Positions 1-10,999 of a DNA stretch of 49,347 bases are shown here, piece after piece. Origin of the DNA: Nymphaea colorata (lineage: Eukaryota; Streptophyta; Magnoliopsida; Nymphaeales; Nymphaeaceae); contig NW_022204534.1 in NCBI RefSeq assembly GCF_008831285.2, positions 1 through 49,347 of the forward strand, written 5' to 3'. The stretch's first letter is position 1. Every line of letters starts with the position of its first letter. Under the pieces are notes generated by a model, which was given only the letters and a program-made list of their open reading frames with translations, had not been told where the DNA came from and searched no databases. Made by a program: the position numbers and the translations under genes.

Positions 1-291
1 GCATGAATCCATGCTAGAGCCAAATTGTTACATCGTACCCACAACATACGATTATGTTCATCCTCTTAGGCTCTTTGATAGTCCCATCAACGAATCCTAA
101 CTTGTTTTTGGCTGATAGAGCCACGATCATGACTCTGCTCCAGATTGCATAGTTATCACCGATAAGTGGTTGAGATACTAACCCACTTCCAAAATTATCC
201 GAATGATGCAAATAGAAGAGATCAATATCACCTGGGCATTTTCATGGCCATTGATATTTCCTGACTCATTGTTCTTTCCTTTGTCGGCCAT
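1..291 (-). pseudogene. Copia retrotransposon gag N-terminus, truncated and frameshifted
   Basis: The minus strand encodes the start of a Ty1/Copia gag protein (gag-polypeptide N-terminal region, PF14244 type). The probable start is the ATG whose complement is at 289-291; it opens a short Asn-rich leader. The reading then changes frame near 232 and continues with the diagnostic block LHHSDNFGSGLVSQPL, then GDNYAIWSR and ALSAKNKLGFVDGTI. In this family these words precede the main gag domain that coats element RNA. The piece stops making sense near position 50 and the rest lies outside the window or is lost. No LTR or primer site is evident just upstream. A related gag start occurs at 7.5-7.8 and 10.0-10.3 kb. 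The family call is confident; this copy cannot be functional. Confidence 0.8.
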
Positions 292-969
292 GACTCCTCC
301 TTAATGCTGAGGACTCAATACCCGACTTCCCATGCAAAGGAGAAGAAAAAACGCCACAGGAAAGATGGTGGAAATCTGGATATTCTGGCTAGCTCTGATC
401 ACGTCACAGGTCGAGCAGGAGTCACGACGGCCTGACGATGCTGTTTGACCCTTTTGGGGCCTAATGGGGGTTGACACCAGTGGTGGCAAGTGAAGAAATA
501 GAGGGCAACAAGAAACTTGAAACAAAGAGAGGGACGGCCACGAATTCGAGGATTCCAGCTGTGAGAGGCTACCTCAGTGATCAAGCTTGGCTTGTTAGGT
601 TCACCTTCCTTTGGGGATGCTGTCCATGAAGTTTGACAGGAAAGGTGGTCGGCATCGCAAACAGTAGTGAAAGGGGCAGGTTCACCGAAGAACCACTCTA
701 CAAAATGCAGGGAATCCTCCAATCGTAGGGATTGGATCGATGCTTGCTCGAACTGTTCTGGGATGACTGTTGGAGGATCGTGGAAGGCCGGCAATGCTAC
801 CTGAACCGCTGGATGCCAGAAACAGTGCACGTGATTAAGAAAGTCACTAGTTTAAGTCACCACGGTTTTTGGTTTCAACGACATTTGCCTGGCTCATCTT
901 ATCCCACTACATTCGGCTGGCTCATCTTCACCCATGACATTCGGCTGGCTCATCTTCACCCACGATATT
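292..969. other. Unassigned stretch with a short tandem repeat
   Basis: No recognisable gene. A 143-codon open frame on the minus strand (399-830) has no family motif I recognise and may be the untranslated leader of the adjacent Copia relic. At about 889-966 a 27-28 bp unit containing GGCTGGCTCATCTTCACCCA occurs three times, the last two nearly identical. Confidence 0.5.
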
Positions 970-1772
970 TGGCATCGTGCTCTTCTTCCTTTCACATATT
1001 TATACTCTTTTTTGTACAAAATCAAATACAGGCATGAAAGAATATTTTCTATTACACAGAATCATGCCTTCAACCTTCTAGAGAATTCTACATGCGTGAC
1101 AAAGAACACCACAATTCAATTTTACACCTTTACAATAGGTGTAAAGAAAACAAAGTTAATACACAGCTTTAAGAATTAGTTTTCATTTTTGTAACAGATC
1201 CCTAGAAGCAGAAGGCCCTAACATTCTTCCGTTTGAGCTTCACAGCCTCTTGAAAGTTGGAAATTGCTAAATCATACTTTCTCTAGTAAATCTCTTTAGA
1301 AGAGGACGACAACGTTGATGATGGTGGAGTTGGCAACAACAAGCTCATGTGGCGGCCTGCAACACACTTTACACTTAAGAGAGGAAATAAACTCTCTACC
1401 CCTTCTTCATGTACTCCCCATCCCTGTTTCCATCACTGAGAAGCTCCCTACCTCTCTCTCTCTCAAGTGTTTAGTATAGTGTCGATGACATGGGTGGATA
1501 TTCAAAGCTGGTTATATGCCCAGGCTTGTGCACAGGCTCCCATGGATGCCAAGTACCCAAAAAGTAGGCTAAGGAGCTAGTACAAGTGGGCAGGGGGCAC
1601 TTGTCATTTTCTTAAAGGCTATGCACCATACATGTAACCAGATGTCGTGGGTCTTGATGAAAAAATGCAGCTATAAAATTAAGAAGGCTTATGAACAAAA
1701 TGTCAGTTGCAGTGGATCTGGAGGTGGCCCAAACCTTGTCAAGTGCTCGACCAAGTTTGCATTGGTTTTAGA
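970..1772. repeat. Diverged, internally deleted copy of the 5.0-7.0 kb repeated segment
   Basis: The left part (about 970-1400) matches 5005-5430, starting at the shared CTCTTCTTCCTTTCACATAT. The right part (about 1550-1770) matches 6783-7005, including the shared CTCGACCAAGTTTG. The roughly 1.3 kb between these parts in the longer copies is replaced here by about 150 bp carrying a CT run. The copy is clearly older than the tandem pair. I do not recognise a coding function in the shared DNA. Confidence 0.75.
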
Positions 1773-2091
1773 TTAGGATGATATTAATTGAAATTGGGGA
1801 TTCAAATTTGGGTTCAGATTTATAAATTTACAATAATGTAGAATAAAATATATTATTTAGATCCGGATCAATAAATTTGGGTTTAGATATCCATTATCCT
1901 TTTTTTCTGGTATCTGATTGGGTATCTATTTGATGCTGAGTCTCAATCTGAATTTAATCGGATGCCAATTTTTAATACTGAATCTGATCTGATTTTTATT
2001 TGGATATCAAATTACTCTTTTTTCATATCTGATTTTTCTAAAAAAAACTTGATCTAATATTTGATCTGAATCTGATTCATTGACATCCCTA
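1773..2091. mobile_element. Candidate hAT-like MITE
   Basis: The right end TTGACATCCCTA is a typical terminus of plant nonautonomous hAT elements. The left end TTAGGATGATATTAAT is its imperfect inverted partner. The interior is AT-rich with repeated GGATATC and CTGATCTGA-like subterminal words on both sides. No matching 8-bp target duplication is visible, so the ends are decayed or slightly misplaced. Confidence 0.45.
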
Positions 2092-2186
2092 ATAACCTCC
2101 AGACCAAAGACTAATAGAAATTATCAAATAGATAAATTGTTTTTAATTGAATGAATCACCTTATGTTGAGAAGATTCAAGAGGCAT

Positions 2187-2416
2187 TGAGCCTAGGAACA
2201 CTAATTTCTTTTGAATATTTATTGCAATACAATATAGAGTCGATAAATATAAAAGAAGTAGGTTTTTGCTATTCGTATGTGGATTCTTTTTCAATGAATT
2301 ACATGAATTACATATTGCAATACAATATAGAGCCTAGGAACATTCTCTCTTTTTCATGAATTACATGAATGTTGAGAACCAGGTTTTTGCTATTCGTATC
2401 TGGATTGTTTTCAATA
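2187..2416. repeat. Two-copy degenerate direct repeat
   Basis: ATTGCAATACAATATAGAG recurs at about 2221 and 2315. GGTTTTTGCTATTCGTAT recurs at about 2262 and 2383. The copies are separated by about 95-120 bp with indels, so this is an old local duplication. Confidence 0.7.
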
Positions 2417-3792
2417 CATGATAAAGTAGGTAATCTAGTTATGGTCCTTTCTCTTGTGAGCTCTCTAGTTCCATTGATGTACATGCCTCACATGCAACTT
2501 GCTGTTGATTGTGAAACATGAACTTTGTAGTGGTTCATCTCTGTCAACCTATTGCAAGGTTTTAAGATCAAGCTACTGATATTGTTCCCAAGAAACAAAT
2601 TAAAAATGTGAAGGATGAATTGGTAAGAAAACTGACTTCTTTATTTGATAATGGACATATAATAGTTGAAGACGTATAAAACCTTTTTGTCATGTTAGTT
2701 TCCCCTTTCTTCCATTCTGTCTTAGTTGAAAATTAGTCATATACCATTATATACCTATATACAATAATATCAATTACTCATTGTTATTTAATACAATAAC
2801 ATCTAACGGTATTAATTTGTACATGCTGCCATGTTCGGTCGTTGACAGCATGATGGCCTAATTTGACTGTTATTACTTATTGGTATAGCAATTAAAGAAG
2901 TTATGTTTTTGAAAGTATAAATATTTATCTGTTCCGGTGATGGAAAATACACAGCAGAATGCATGCACCATTTGACGCCACATGGTGAACAATGATTGGA
3001 AAATGCACAGCTCGAATTTGTTGTTTATGATGCCCATACATTCTTCTGCTGAGCTTTCTTCCAGTTCATTGTCCATGAAAAAAATATATTGTGGATGTAC
3101 TCATATTCCCAATCTTATCCTTTCCACATTTTACAGTTACCGCTTGTTAGTCTGTAAATGTATTCGATGTTTTTAAATATGATGATTTAGGGAAACCTCT
3201 ACCAAGTTGCATCACATGCACTAGTATTGAACTCTTGACCTTCATCATGATCTTTAGCGTGTTTATTTATTCCAATTTAATGATTAATAGTGTTGGTCTT
3301 CAATTTGGATCTGCTATATCTACAGTTGCATTCTGTGTAAAACAACACTATTTTTTTATGTCTTTTACATTTTTCAATATGTAACCTGCATGTGCTTCAG
3401 ATTTTGAGTGGCCTTCTTCTTTGATCCACAAAATGTTCACGTGAAGAGGGGAGTTTCTAGTGTGTATGTTTTTCTTTGTGGCTTTGTAGCTTTTATATGT
3501 TGTATCCAGAAATGGCTAGAGCATTGCTTCATTTTCACTTATTCATTAATTTTCATTTTATATGTGAAATGCTGTACACGATTTATAACTTGATGGTGGA
3601 TGTTTTTGAGATGTTCAATCTTCACAGCTGCATTTGTAAGTTGTAAATAATTTTCTGATGACATTTTAAGACAACTCTCACCAGAAATGACATGTAGTTG
3701 AACTTGCATATTGCCTAAAAGTCTGACTTGTTTTTTGTTCGTTTTTCCATCTGTATTTTTGTTAATCCAAAATCTGATGCATGGAGTGTTCA

Positions 3793-3796
<4 letters not shown>

Positions 3797-3823
<27 letters not shown>

Positions 3824-3838
3824 GCTCTCTCTCTCTCT
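3797..3838. repeat. CT dinucleotide microsatellite
   Basis: An almost pure CT run of about 42 bp interrupted by a few bases. Confidence 0.9.
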
Positions 3839-4989
3839 ATTTGTTCAGTATTCTATGTTTTTGTTTGTTGGTATCGATCTAGATTATCTACTTGAAACCG
3901 TCCGACTTCAAATTAGAAAAACTGGCTTACCTACTATAGAAGCGGCATTTTGTTTTGTTTTCAAAAGAAAAGGGGACCTATACAGTGAAGAAATCACTGC
4001 TGTAAGAACTTCTAGCAAGGACTTCTACCATTGTCAATAATCAACAAGTTGTTACCAATGATATTATTGCCAATGACCCTTGGCCTAACAAAAGACTTTC
4101 TCTGTGCTGTAAAGGGCAAGGTCAACCTTATCTATTCGCTAGAGCAAGAGTATTTGCCAATAAGTTTATTGGCAACTGCATTATGACTATTGGCTATGGT
4201 CAAATGCGTTGCCAATAGCATATATTATAGTTGTGGTTATACACAAGCGGGCTAGAGCCCAACTCTGCTCATGTCTTGTCATGCTCGAGCTATTGTGCTT
4301 TAAAGGGTCAGTTCAAACTCCACTCAACAAACCAAGACCTAGCTGTGCTCGACACTGAACCTTGAGCAAAGTATCCTGTGACAGGAATAAAATGGTCAGA
4401 CTCAAGGCTCGTTTAAGCAAGAACAGTATTTTTATAGTAACCTATGATAGGTTAATCTAATGATCAACCTTCAGATGAACATAAGCTGAGACTTTATAGT
4501 CTGCCTCCCAGGATTTCCTGAATCCCAGCAGCATTATCGCCAAAGAGAATTTTGGCTGGTTCGTAAATGGTAACAAAATAAACTTTGAATTCATTTTAAT
4601 GAAATCTTTATTTGGAAATGAGTTTTTCAATTAATCTGCTTCAGTTACGAGATGAAGGATAGGGCTCAGGGCCACTATCCAACATAATTAACAACCAAAT
4701 TGAAGCGCCCAATTGACATTTTTTTGTAACGATTTGTACCAGTGCAAAAGAAATCTAGCCATATAAAGAACTTTTGGGAAAAGAGGAGCAGGGCTATAGA
4801 AAAATACATCAATGTCTTTTTGGCCCCTCAAAATAATGCATCAACCTATTGCGCATCATCACAAGCCAACACTCCTCATCCGCCACCACTCCTTTCCTCC
4901 CCTTAAAATATCTTGTGAGTTTCAGATGATGCACAAGAGAAAATCAGGCTGCCACGGAATCAACAGGGCATAACCGAGGAGGCTGGGAA

Positions 4990-5260
4990 TGGATGGAACA
5001 GAGCATCATGCTCTTCTTCCTTTCACATATTTATACTCTTTCTGTACATAATCAATTTTTTTACTAGCATAAAAGAATATTTTCTGTTACAACCAAATCA
5101 TGCCTTCAACCTTCTATAGAATTTCACATGCGTGGCAAGGAATACCACAATTCATTTTACAGCTTTACAATCGGTGTAAAAAAACAAAGTTAATATCACA
5201 CAGATTTAAGAATTCATTTTCATTTTCCATAACAGATTCCAAGAGGCAGAATGCCCTACC
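4990..5260. repeat. Left extension of the repeated segment
   Basis: Matches 970-1215 (shared words TTCACATATTTATACTCTTT and ATCATGCCTTCAACCTTCTA) but is not part of the 2.5-kb tandem duplication, which begins just to its right. The original repeated segment therefore started here, and the tandem duplication copied only its right part. Confidence 0.7.
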
Positions 5261-6219
5261 GTTCTTTCATTTGAGCTTCATAGCCTCCTGGAGGTTGGAA
5301 ATTGGTAAGTCATACCTTCTCCACTAAATATCTTGAGAAGACAACGACGACATTGATGATGGTGAGTTGGCAACAACAAGCTCATGAGGAGGCCCACGAC
5401 ACACTTTACACTTAACAGAGGAAATAAACTCTTAACAGAGCAAGCTGCTCAAGGTCACGTTCAGGGGAAGGAAATTAGTGAGAGACCCTTCTTTCCTCCT
5501 CTTCCCCAGTTGATCCCACTTGTTCACCACATCCGTCATGAATATATGCATGGTTTCTTTTGTAGTAGAGGATGTTTTTTTTAACAGCAGAATGTAAAAT
5601 GTATTTAGATGTAGTTAACAAGTAAAATAATTATATGGAGAGTGAAAAATCTGTTTTTTTTTTTTAAATTATATGGCAATTATCCATGGTACACTTCTTC
5701 CCATGCATCTATTCAAGAAAGCAGTAGAGGAGTGCTTCTCATTTCTTCAGTTTCACCAAAGGAACGACTATTCAATCTATATATATGGTATGCAGACAAA
5801 AGTTTTCAATGATCATTGTTATTTTCTAATCGATAAAAATATGTATCTTTATGACATATAGGATATGCTAGCTTCTTCTCACGCTGAAAATTTGTTTATC
5901 GTTAGACACTAATTACTAATTGCATCATCAGTTTCTATACCAACATCTGACAATAATTTTAATTCAAAGCGGCTGCAAATAGACATTACTTTTTCTCCAA
6001 AAAAATTTGGCCCAAAATTAGCAATGATCACCTTGGCTTCTTTGTTGAAGAGAAGAAAATCTTTAGAAGTTCCTGAAGATCCAAAAAGCGAAGGAAAAAC
6101 AGGCTGCTAAGAGTTAACACTTCCAGTTGGTACAAAATCTTGATTTAGTTGACGGCGAACATCTTGGTGTTGATGAGCGTGCAACGAGTGATTTGTTTCT
6201 CAGACAACAGTTGGAAATG

Positions 6220-6490
6220 CATTAGTTACATGCAGCTTTGCATTTTGATGACATTTCATGGCTGTTTATGTTGGTTTTAATTTTATTTACCCTATACAGT
6301 TGTCTTGGTGCCGCCTCTTTCGGATGTTCAAACAACTGCTGACGTCTTTGCGGGGCGACACTCCCTTGGGAAGAGTGTTTGAGTGTAGTGCAAATAAGTT
6401 GACACAATCTGATATTATGAGATTGTTAAATCCCTCAGTTTGTGCTCCACACAGCAAAGATAGTGATTGTATGATAAGAATAACACGGTA
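6220..6490 (+). pseudogene. Possible decayed exon inside the duplicated unit
   Basis: A short plus-strand stretch has less biased base use than its surroundings and reads ADVFAGRHSLGK-like and then IMRLLNPSVCAPHSK-like words, with one indel between them. The same stretch at 8740-9005 carries a different indel, so neither copy is open throughout. I do not recognise the family. It could equally be chance coding in a repeat. Confidence 0.25.
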
Positions 6491-7030
6491 ACAATTATCT
6501 GTTTGTGACAAAGTTTTCTGAGTTCTCTTGGTTAGGTACCATATGTTTCTTTTTTTTTTTTTACTAATAAGCAATGTGGTATAATCTGAAAGAAAAGTAC
6601 GATTTCTTAATAAAATAACCAAAAGATAACTAGTGTTGTGTCTGTTTTATCATGAATCTTAGATCCGCAGTGGTTTAAAGGATCTCATATCCATGAATTT
6701 GAGATGGACTGCCCCCTCCCTTTTCAATATGCCATAAATTCATGGTTTTTAACATGATTTAAAATTTATGCTATTGACATCCTAAGTACCCCTCAAAATG
6801 GGTTAGGGAGCCAGTGGGCAGGGGGCAGGCGGGCCACTTGTCATTTTGTTAAAGGCTACGGACCATGCATGTAACCTGATCTTGTGGGTATTGACTAAAA
6901 AATGCAGCTATAAAAGCAATAAGGCATATGAACAAAATATCACTTGGAGTAGATCTAGAGGTGGCCTAAACCTCGTCACGTGCTCGACCAAGTTTGTCTT
7001 GGTTCAGAATAACCGTTCATGCATCTGAAC

Positions 7031-7245
7031 CTTGATATGTCAAAGGTGTAGGACAAAGTTAAATGGAACTTCATTAGGAAATCCCTACACCATCTTGGTT
7101 TTTGTGATAATTGGGTTTCTAAGGTAATGATTTTGGAGAAACAAACATATGCTCTCATTATTAAAGGAATAAATGAAGTTTTTTTTTTTATAGTCAGGGG
7201 GGCTTCATCACGGAGATCCCCAGTCTTTCTATCATTTATCCCTAC
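7031..7245 (+). pseudogene. LINE (L1-type) reverse transcriptase fragment, copy 1
   Basis: The plus strand reads LDMSKV, then a stop where the family has Ala-Tyr/Phe, then DKVKWNFI, HLGFCDNWV and ALIIKG. After a poly-T interruption and frame change it reads GLHHGDPQS. Plant L1-type LINEs have LDMSKAYDRVEW and GLRQGDPLSP at the same spacing in the RT palm and fingers. The fragment covers roughly 70 residues of RT. The endonuclease, the YADD catalytic region and the 3' end are missing. The stop and frame change show that it is dead. It abuts a Copia gag fragment of opposite orientation. Confidence 0.75.
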
Positions 7246-7479
7246 GAAAATACTAGAAGAGGATCATATGAGGCCAACTCATCCAGTTGGCCTTGAATTT
7301 CATATAGTATGCTGATATAGAAATGCATCTTCATTACACAGACTAATCACAATCTTAATTGAAAATTGTGTGGTACTTTGGTAAAAGCATTCTTGTAAAT
7401 GTAATTGTACTTTTCTCTATATGGCAGTATATATAACACTATCTTCTATTTTATGAGATAATGAGTTGATGATCTAGAA

Positions 7480-7776
7480 CAAGAGCATACAATTGTAATA
7501 AGATCTCAACAGAAAATTTAGAGAAAAAACTTCAACCATAGGCAATGAACCATTAATGAATCATATTTTGTTTTTAGTGACAAGTGCCATTATCATTGGC
7601 CATGTCCAAGTGCCATAGCTATTACCACTAAGATGCTAATTCACCAACAAATCTCATGGGTTGTCCAAATGATGCATCAAATAAGGGACGTCAAATTCTA
7701 TGTTGATGTCAAACAATGTATTTGAGCTAGAGGTGATTGGGTCTCTAGTAAGCGAATTCATATTTGCATTTGCCAT
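7480..7776 (-). pseudogene. Copia gag start, copy 1
   Basis: The minus strand opens with ATG (complement at 7774-7776) and MANANMNSLTRDP, then IEFDVPYLMHHLDNP. A stop follows; further on come LSGNSYGTW and MALVTKNKI in shifted frames. These match the Copia gag N-terminal pattern (HHSDNPG, LVSQ-L-G-NY-W, AL-KNKLGF). The predicted start codon lies 2 bp from the tandem-duplication breakpoint, so the copy has lost its own primer site and LTR. It is broken by stops and shifts beyond the first 40 codons. Confidence 0.7.
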
Positions 7777-7778
7777 AT

Positions 7779-10297
7779 GTTCTTTCATTTGAGCTTCATA
7801 GCCTCCTGAGGTTGGAAATTGGTAAGTCATACCTTCTCCACTAAATATCTTGAGAAGACAACGACGACATTGATGATGGTGGAGTTGGCAACAACAAGCT
7901 CATGAGGAGGCCCACGACACACTTTACACTTAACAGAGGAAATAAACTCTTAACAGAGCAAGCTGCTCAAGGTCACGTTCAGGGGAAGGAATTAGTGAGA
8001 GACCCTTCTTTCCTCCTCTCCCCAGTTGATCCCACTTGTTCACCACATCCGTCATGCATATATGCATGGTTTCTTTTGTAGTAGAGGATGTTTTTTTTAA
8101 CAGCAGAATGTAAAATGTATTTAGATGTAGTTAACAAGTAAAATAATTATATGGAGAGTGAAAAATATGTTTTTTTTTTTAAATTATATGGAAATTATCC
8201 ATGGTACACTTCTTCCCATGCATCTATTCAAGAAAGCAGTAGAGGAGTGCTTCTCATTTCTTCAGTTTCACCAAGGAACGACTATTCAATCTATATATAT
8301 GGTATGCAGACAAAAGTTTTCAATGATCATTGTTATTTTTTAATCGATAACAATATGTATCTTTATGACATATAGGATATGCTAGCTTCTTCTTATGCTG
8401 AAAATTTGTTTATCGTTAGACACTAATTACTAATTGCATCATCAGTTTCTATACCAACATCTGACAATAATTTTAATTCAAAGCGGCTGCAAATAGACAT
8501 TTACTTTTCTCCAAAAAAATTTGGCCCAAAATTAGCAATGATCACCTTGGCTTCTTTGTTGAAGAGAAGAAAATCTTTTAGAAGTTCCTAAAGATCCAAA
8601 AAGCGAAGGAAAAACAGGCTGCTAAGAGTTAACACTTCCAGTTGGTACAAAATCTTGATTTAGTTGACGGCGAACATCTTGGTGTTGATGAGCGTTGCAA
8701 CGAGTGATTTGTTTCTCAGACAACAGTTGGAAATGCATTAGTTACATGCAGCTTTGCATTTTGACGACATTTCATGGCTGTTTATGTTGGTTTTAATTTT
8801 ATTTACCCTATACAGTTGTCTTGGTGCCGCCTCTTTCGGATGTTCAAACAACTGCTGATGTCTTTGCGGGGCGACACTCCCTTGGGAAAGTGTTTGAGTG
8901 TAGTGCAATAAGTTGACACATTCTGATATTATGAGATTGTTAAATCCCTCAGTTTGTGCTCCACACAGCAAAGATAGTGATTGTATGATAAGAATAACAC
9001 GGTAACAATTATCTGTTTGTGACAAAGTTTTCTGAGTTCTCTTGGTTAGGTACCATATGTTTCTTTTTTTTTTTACTAATAAGCAATGTGGTATAATCTG
9101 AAAGAAAAGTAAGATTTCTTAATAAAACAACCAAAAGATAACTAGTGTTGTGTTTGTTTTATCATGAATCTTAGATCCGCAGTGGTTGAAAGGATCTCAT
9201 ATCCATGAATTTGAGATGGACTGCCCCCTCCCTTTTCAATATGCCATAAATTCATGGTTTTTAACATGAATTTAAAATTTATGCTATTGACATCCTAAGT
9301 ACCCCTCAAAATGGGCTAGGGAGCCAGTGGGCAGGGGGCAGGTGGGCCACTTGTCATTTTGTTAAAGGCTACGGACCGTGCATGTAACCTGATCTTGTGG
9401 GTATTGACTAAAAAATGCAGCTATAAAAGCAAGAAGGCATATGAACAAAATATCACTTGGAGTAGATCTAGAGGTGGCCTAAACCTCGTCACGTGCTCGA
9501 CCAAGTTTGTCTTGGTTTCAGAATAACCGTTCATGCATCTGAACCTTGATATGTCAAAGGTGTAGGACAAAGTTAAATGGAACTTCATTAGGAAATCCCT
9601 ACACCATCTTGGTTTTTGTGATAATTGGGTTTCTAAGGTAATGATTTTGGAGAAACAAACATATGCTCTCATTATTAAAGGAATAAATGAAGTTTTTTTT
9701 TTTATAGTCAGGGGGCTTCATCACGGAGATCCCCAGTCTTTCTATCATTTATCCCTACGAAAATACTAGAAGAGGATCATATGAGGCCAACTCATCCCAG
9801 TTGGCCTTGAATTTCATATAGTATGCTGATATAGAAATGCATCTTCATTACACAGACTAATCACAATCTTAATTTGAAAATTGTGTGGTACTTTGGTAAA
9901 AGCATTCTTATAAATGTAATTGTACTTTTCTCTATATGGCAGTATATATAACAATATCTTCTATTTTATGAGATAATGAGTTGATGATCTAGAACAAGAG
10001 CATACAATTGTAATAAGATCTCAACAGAAAATTTAGAGAAAAACTTCAACCATAGGCAATGAACCATTAATGAATCATATTTTGTTTTTAGTGACAAGTG
10101 CCATTATCATTGGCCATGTCCAAGTGCCATAGCTATTACCACTAAGATGCTAATTCACCAACAAATCTCATGGGTTGTCCAAATGATGCATCAAATAAGG
10201 GACGTCAAATTCTATGTTGATGTCAAACAAAGTATTTGAGCTAGAGGTGATTGGGTCTCTAGTAAGCGAATTCATATTTGCATTTGTTTTGCCATAT
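7779..10297. repeat. 2.52-kb direct tandem duplication, copy 2
   Basis: Second copy of the unit at 5261-7778, in the same orientation and immediately adjacent. It differs by small indels in poly-T runs and by a 4-bp insertion in the Copia gag start (near 10287). It is followed by the primer site and LTR that belong to that Copia fragment, so copy 2 keeps the original right-hand context and copy 1 is the displaced duplicate. Confidence 0.92.
9545..9755 (+). pseudogene. LINE (L1-type) reverse transcriptase fragment, copy 2
   Basis: Same fragment as at 7031-7245, carried by the second tandem copy, with the same stop in the LDMSKV motif. The shared stop shows the LINE piece was already dead before the duplication. 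Confidence 0.75.
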
Positions 10298-10310
10298 GTT
10301 GACCAAGATG
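10000..10310 (-). pseudogene. Copia gag start, copy 2, next to its primer site
   Basis: Same gag start as at 7480-7776. Here a 4-bp insertion near 10287 removes the frame from the original ATG, although an open frame still runs in from upstream. It keeps the expected order for a minus-strand Copia element: LTR (10389-10683), primer site (10377-10388), short leader, gag. The gag is interrupted after PYLMHHLDNP, and the rest of the element is absent and replaced by the LINE fragment and unknown DNA. Confidence 0.75.
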
Positions 10311-10376
10311 AAAGTAATAACCACATAGCGGTCAATAATATACCAAGATCATGCTCAAAGAAAAAGTGCTTAGAGC

Positions 10377-10388
10377 TCTGATACCATA
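10377..10388 (-). other. Retrotransposon primer-binding site (initiator Met tRNA)
   Basis: Plus strand GCTCTGATACCA, that is TGGTATCAGAGC on the minus strand, complementary to the 3' end of plant initiator methionine tRNA. It lies between the LTR on its right and gag on its left, as expected for a minus-strand Copia element. Position accurate to a few bases. Confidence 0.8.
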
Positions 10389-10683
10389 ATAAAATCAAAA
10401 CTACGTATGGTGGAAAACAAAACACAAGTGAAACAGAGTGAAATAGGGTATCAAAGCAAAACAGAAAGCACATACACATGCGATCGAGAGGCTAAAATAG
10501 CACTTCCTTGGTTACTAAACTCTTATAGTGTGCAAGAAGTTTGTTGAGAAGAATCAAATGATATCTGTCCTAATTACAATAAATGCCCTCATAAACGATT
10601 AATAAAACTATTTTTTGCTATTTACAATTAAACTTATCTACTAGTAATTATCCTTATCTTAATAGAAAGTATTCTGCACAACA
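10389..10683 (-). mobile_element. Copia LTR (minus strand), about 295 bp
   Basis: Read on the minus strand it begins TGTTGTGCAGAATAC at 10683 and ends against the primer site. Length and position fit a 5' LTR of a small Copia element. The inner end lacks a clear CA, reading TTATT-A next to the primer site, so it has mutated. No partner 3' LTR is seen in the window. Confidence 0.7.
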
Positions 10684-10999
10684 GTTCTCCACTACCAAAT
10701 CCCTCTAGCGATTCCAGCAGATGAACAAACTTTCACGTAACTTCTGATTGTGCCACAACAGGCTAACAATTACGAGTCCTCATAGGACTACATGCATTAT
10801 TTAGAAAGGAAAAAATTTAAATATGCTTAAAGATTTGAAATGGCAAACAACCACATTTTGTAAGATGGCCATTAAAACATATTTCTGTATTTTGTTTTTT
10901 GCCTTGAAAATAACATCAACATTTCTCAACAGATTCATTACATAATTACTAGCCTATCTTGATTTATCATGCCACACAAAATTTGAAATTGTAGTATGA

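Larger units (their letters stand above)
2092..4990. other. Noncoding AT-rich stretch
   Basis: No open frame with recognisable protein features. It contains a degenerate direct repeat at 2187-2416, a CT microsatellite at 3797-3838, and a cluster of TTGCCAAT-like words at 4030-4230; the last two are treated separately. Confidence 0.6.
5261..7778. repeat. 2.52-kb direct tandem duplication, copy 1
   Basis: Copy 1 starts at GTTCTTTCATTTGAGCTTCA and ends where the same words begin again at 7779. The two copies align along their whole length with scattered substitutions and 1-4 base indels, roughly 97 percent identical by eye. The unit holds noncoding DNA, a LINE RT fragment (plus) and a Copia gag start (minus). 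The junction shows only about 3 bp of shared sequence (GTT), as expected for end-joining or replication slippage rather than recombination between long repeats. Confidence 0.92.

Noticed and set aside
399-830. 143-codon minus-strand open frame as a gene
   Set aside because: No family motif, overlaps an opposite-strand frame, and lies in the leader area of a Copia relic.
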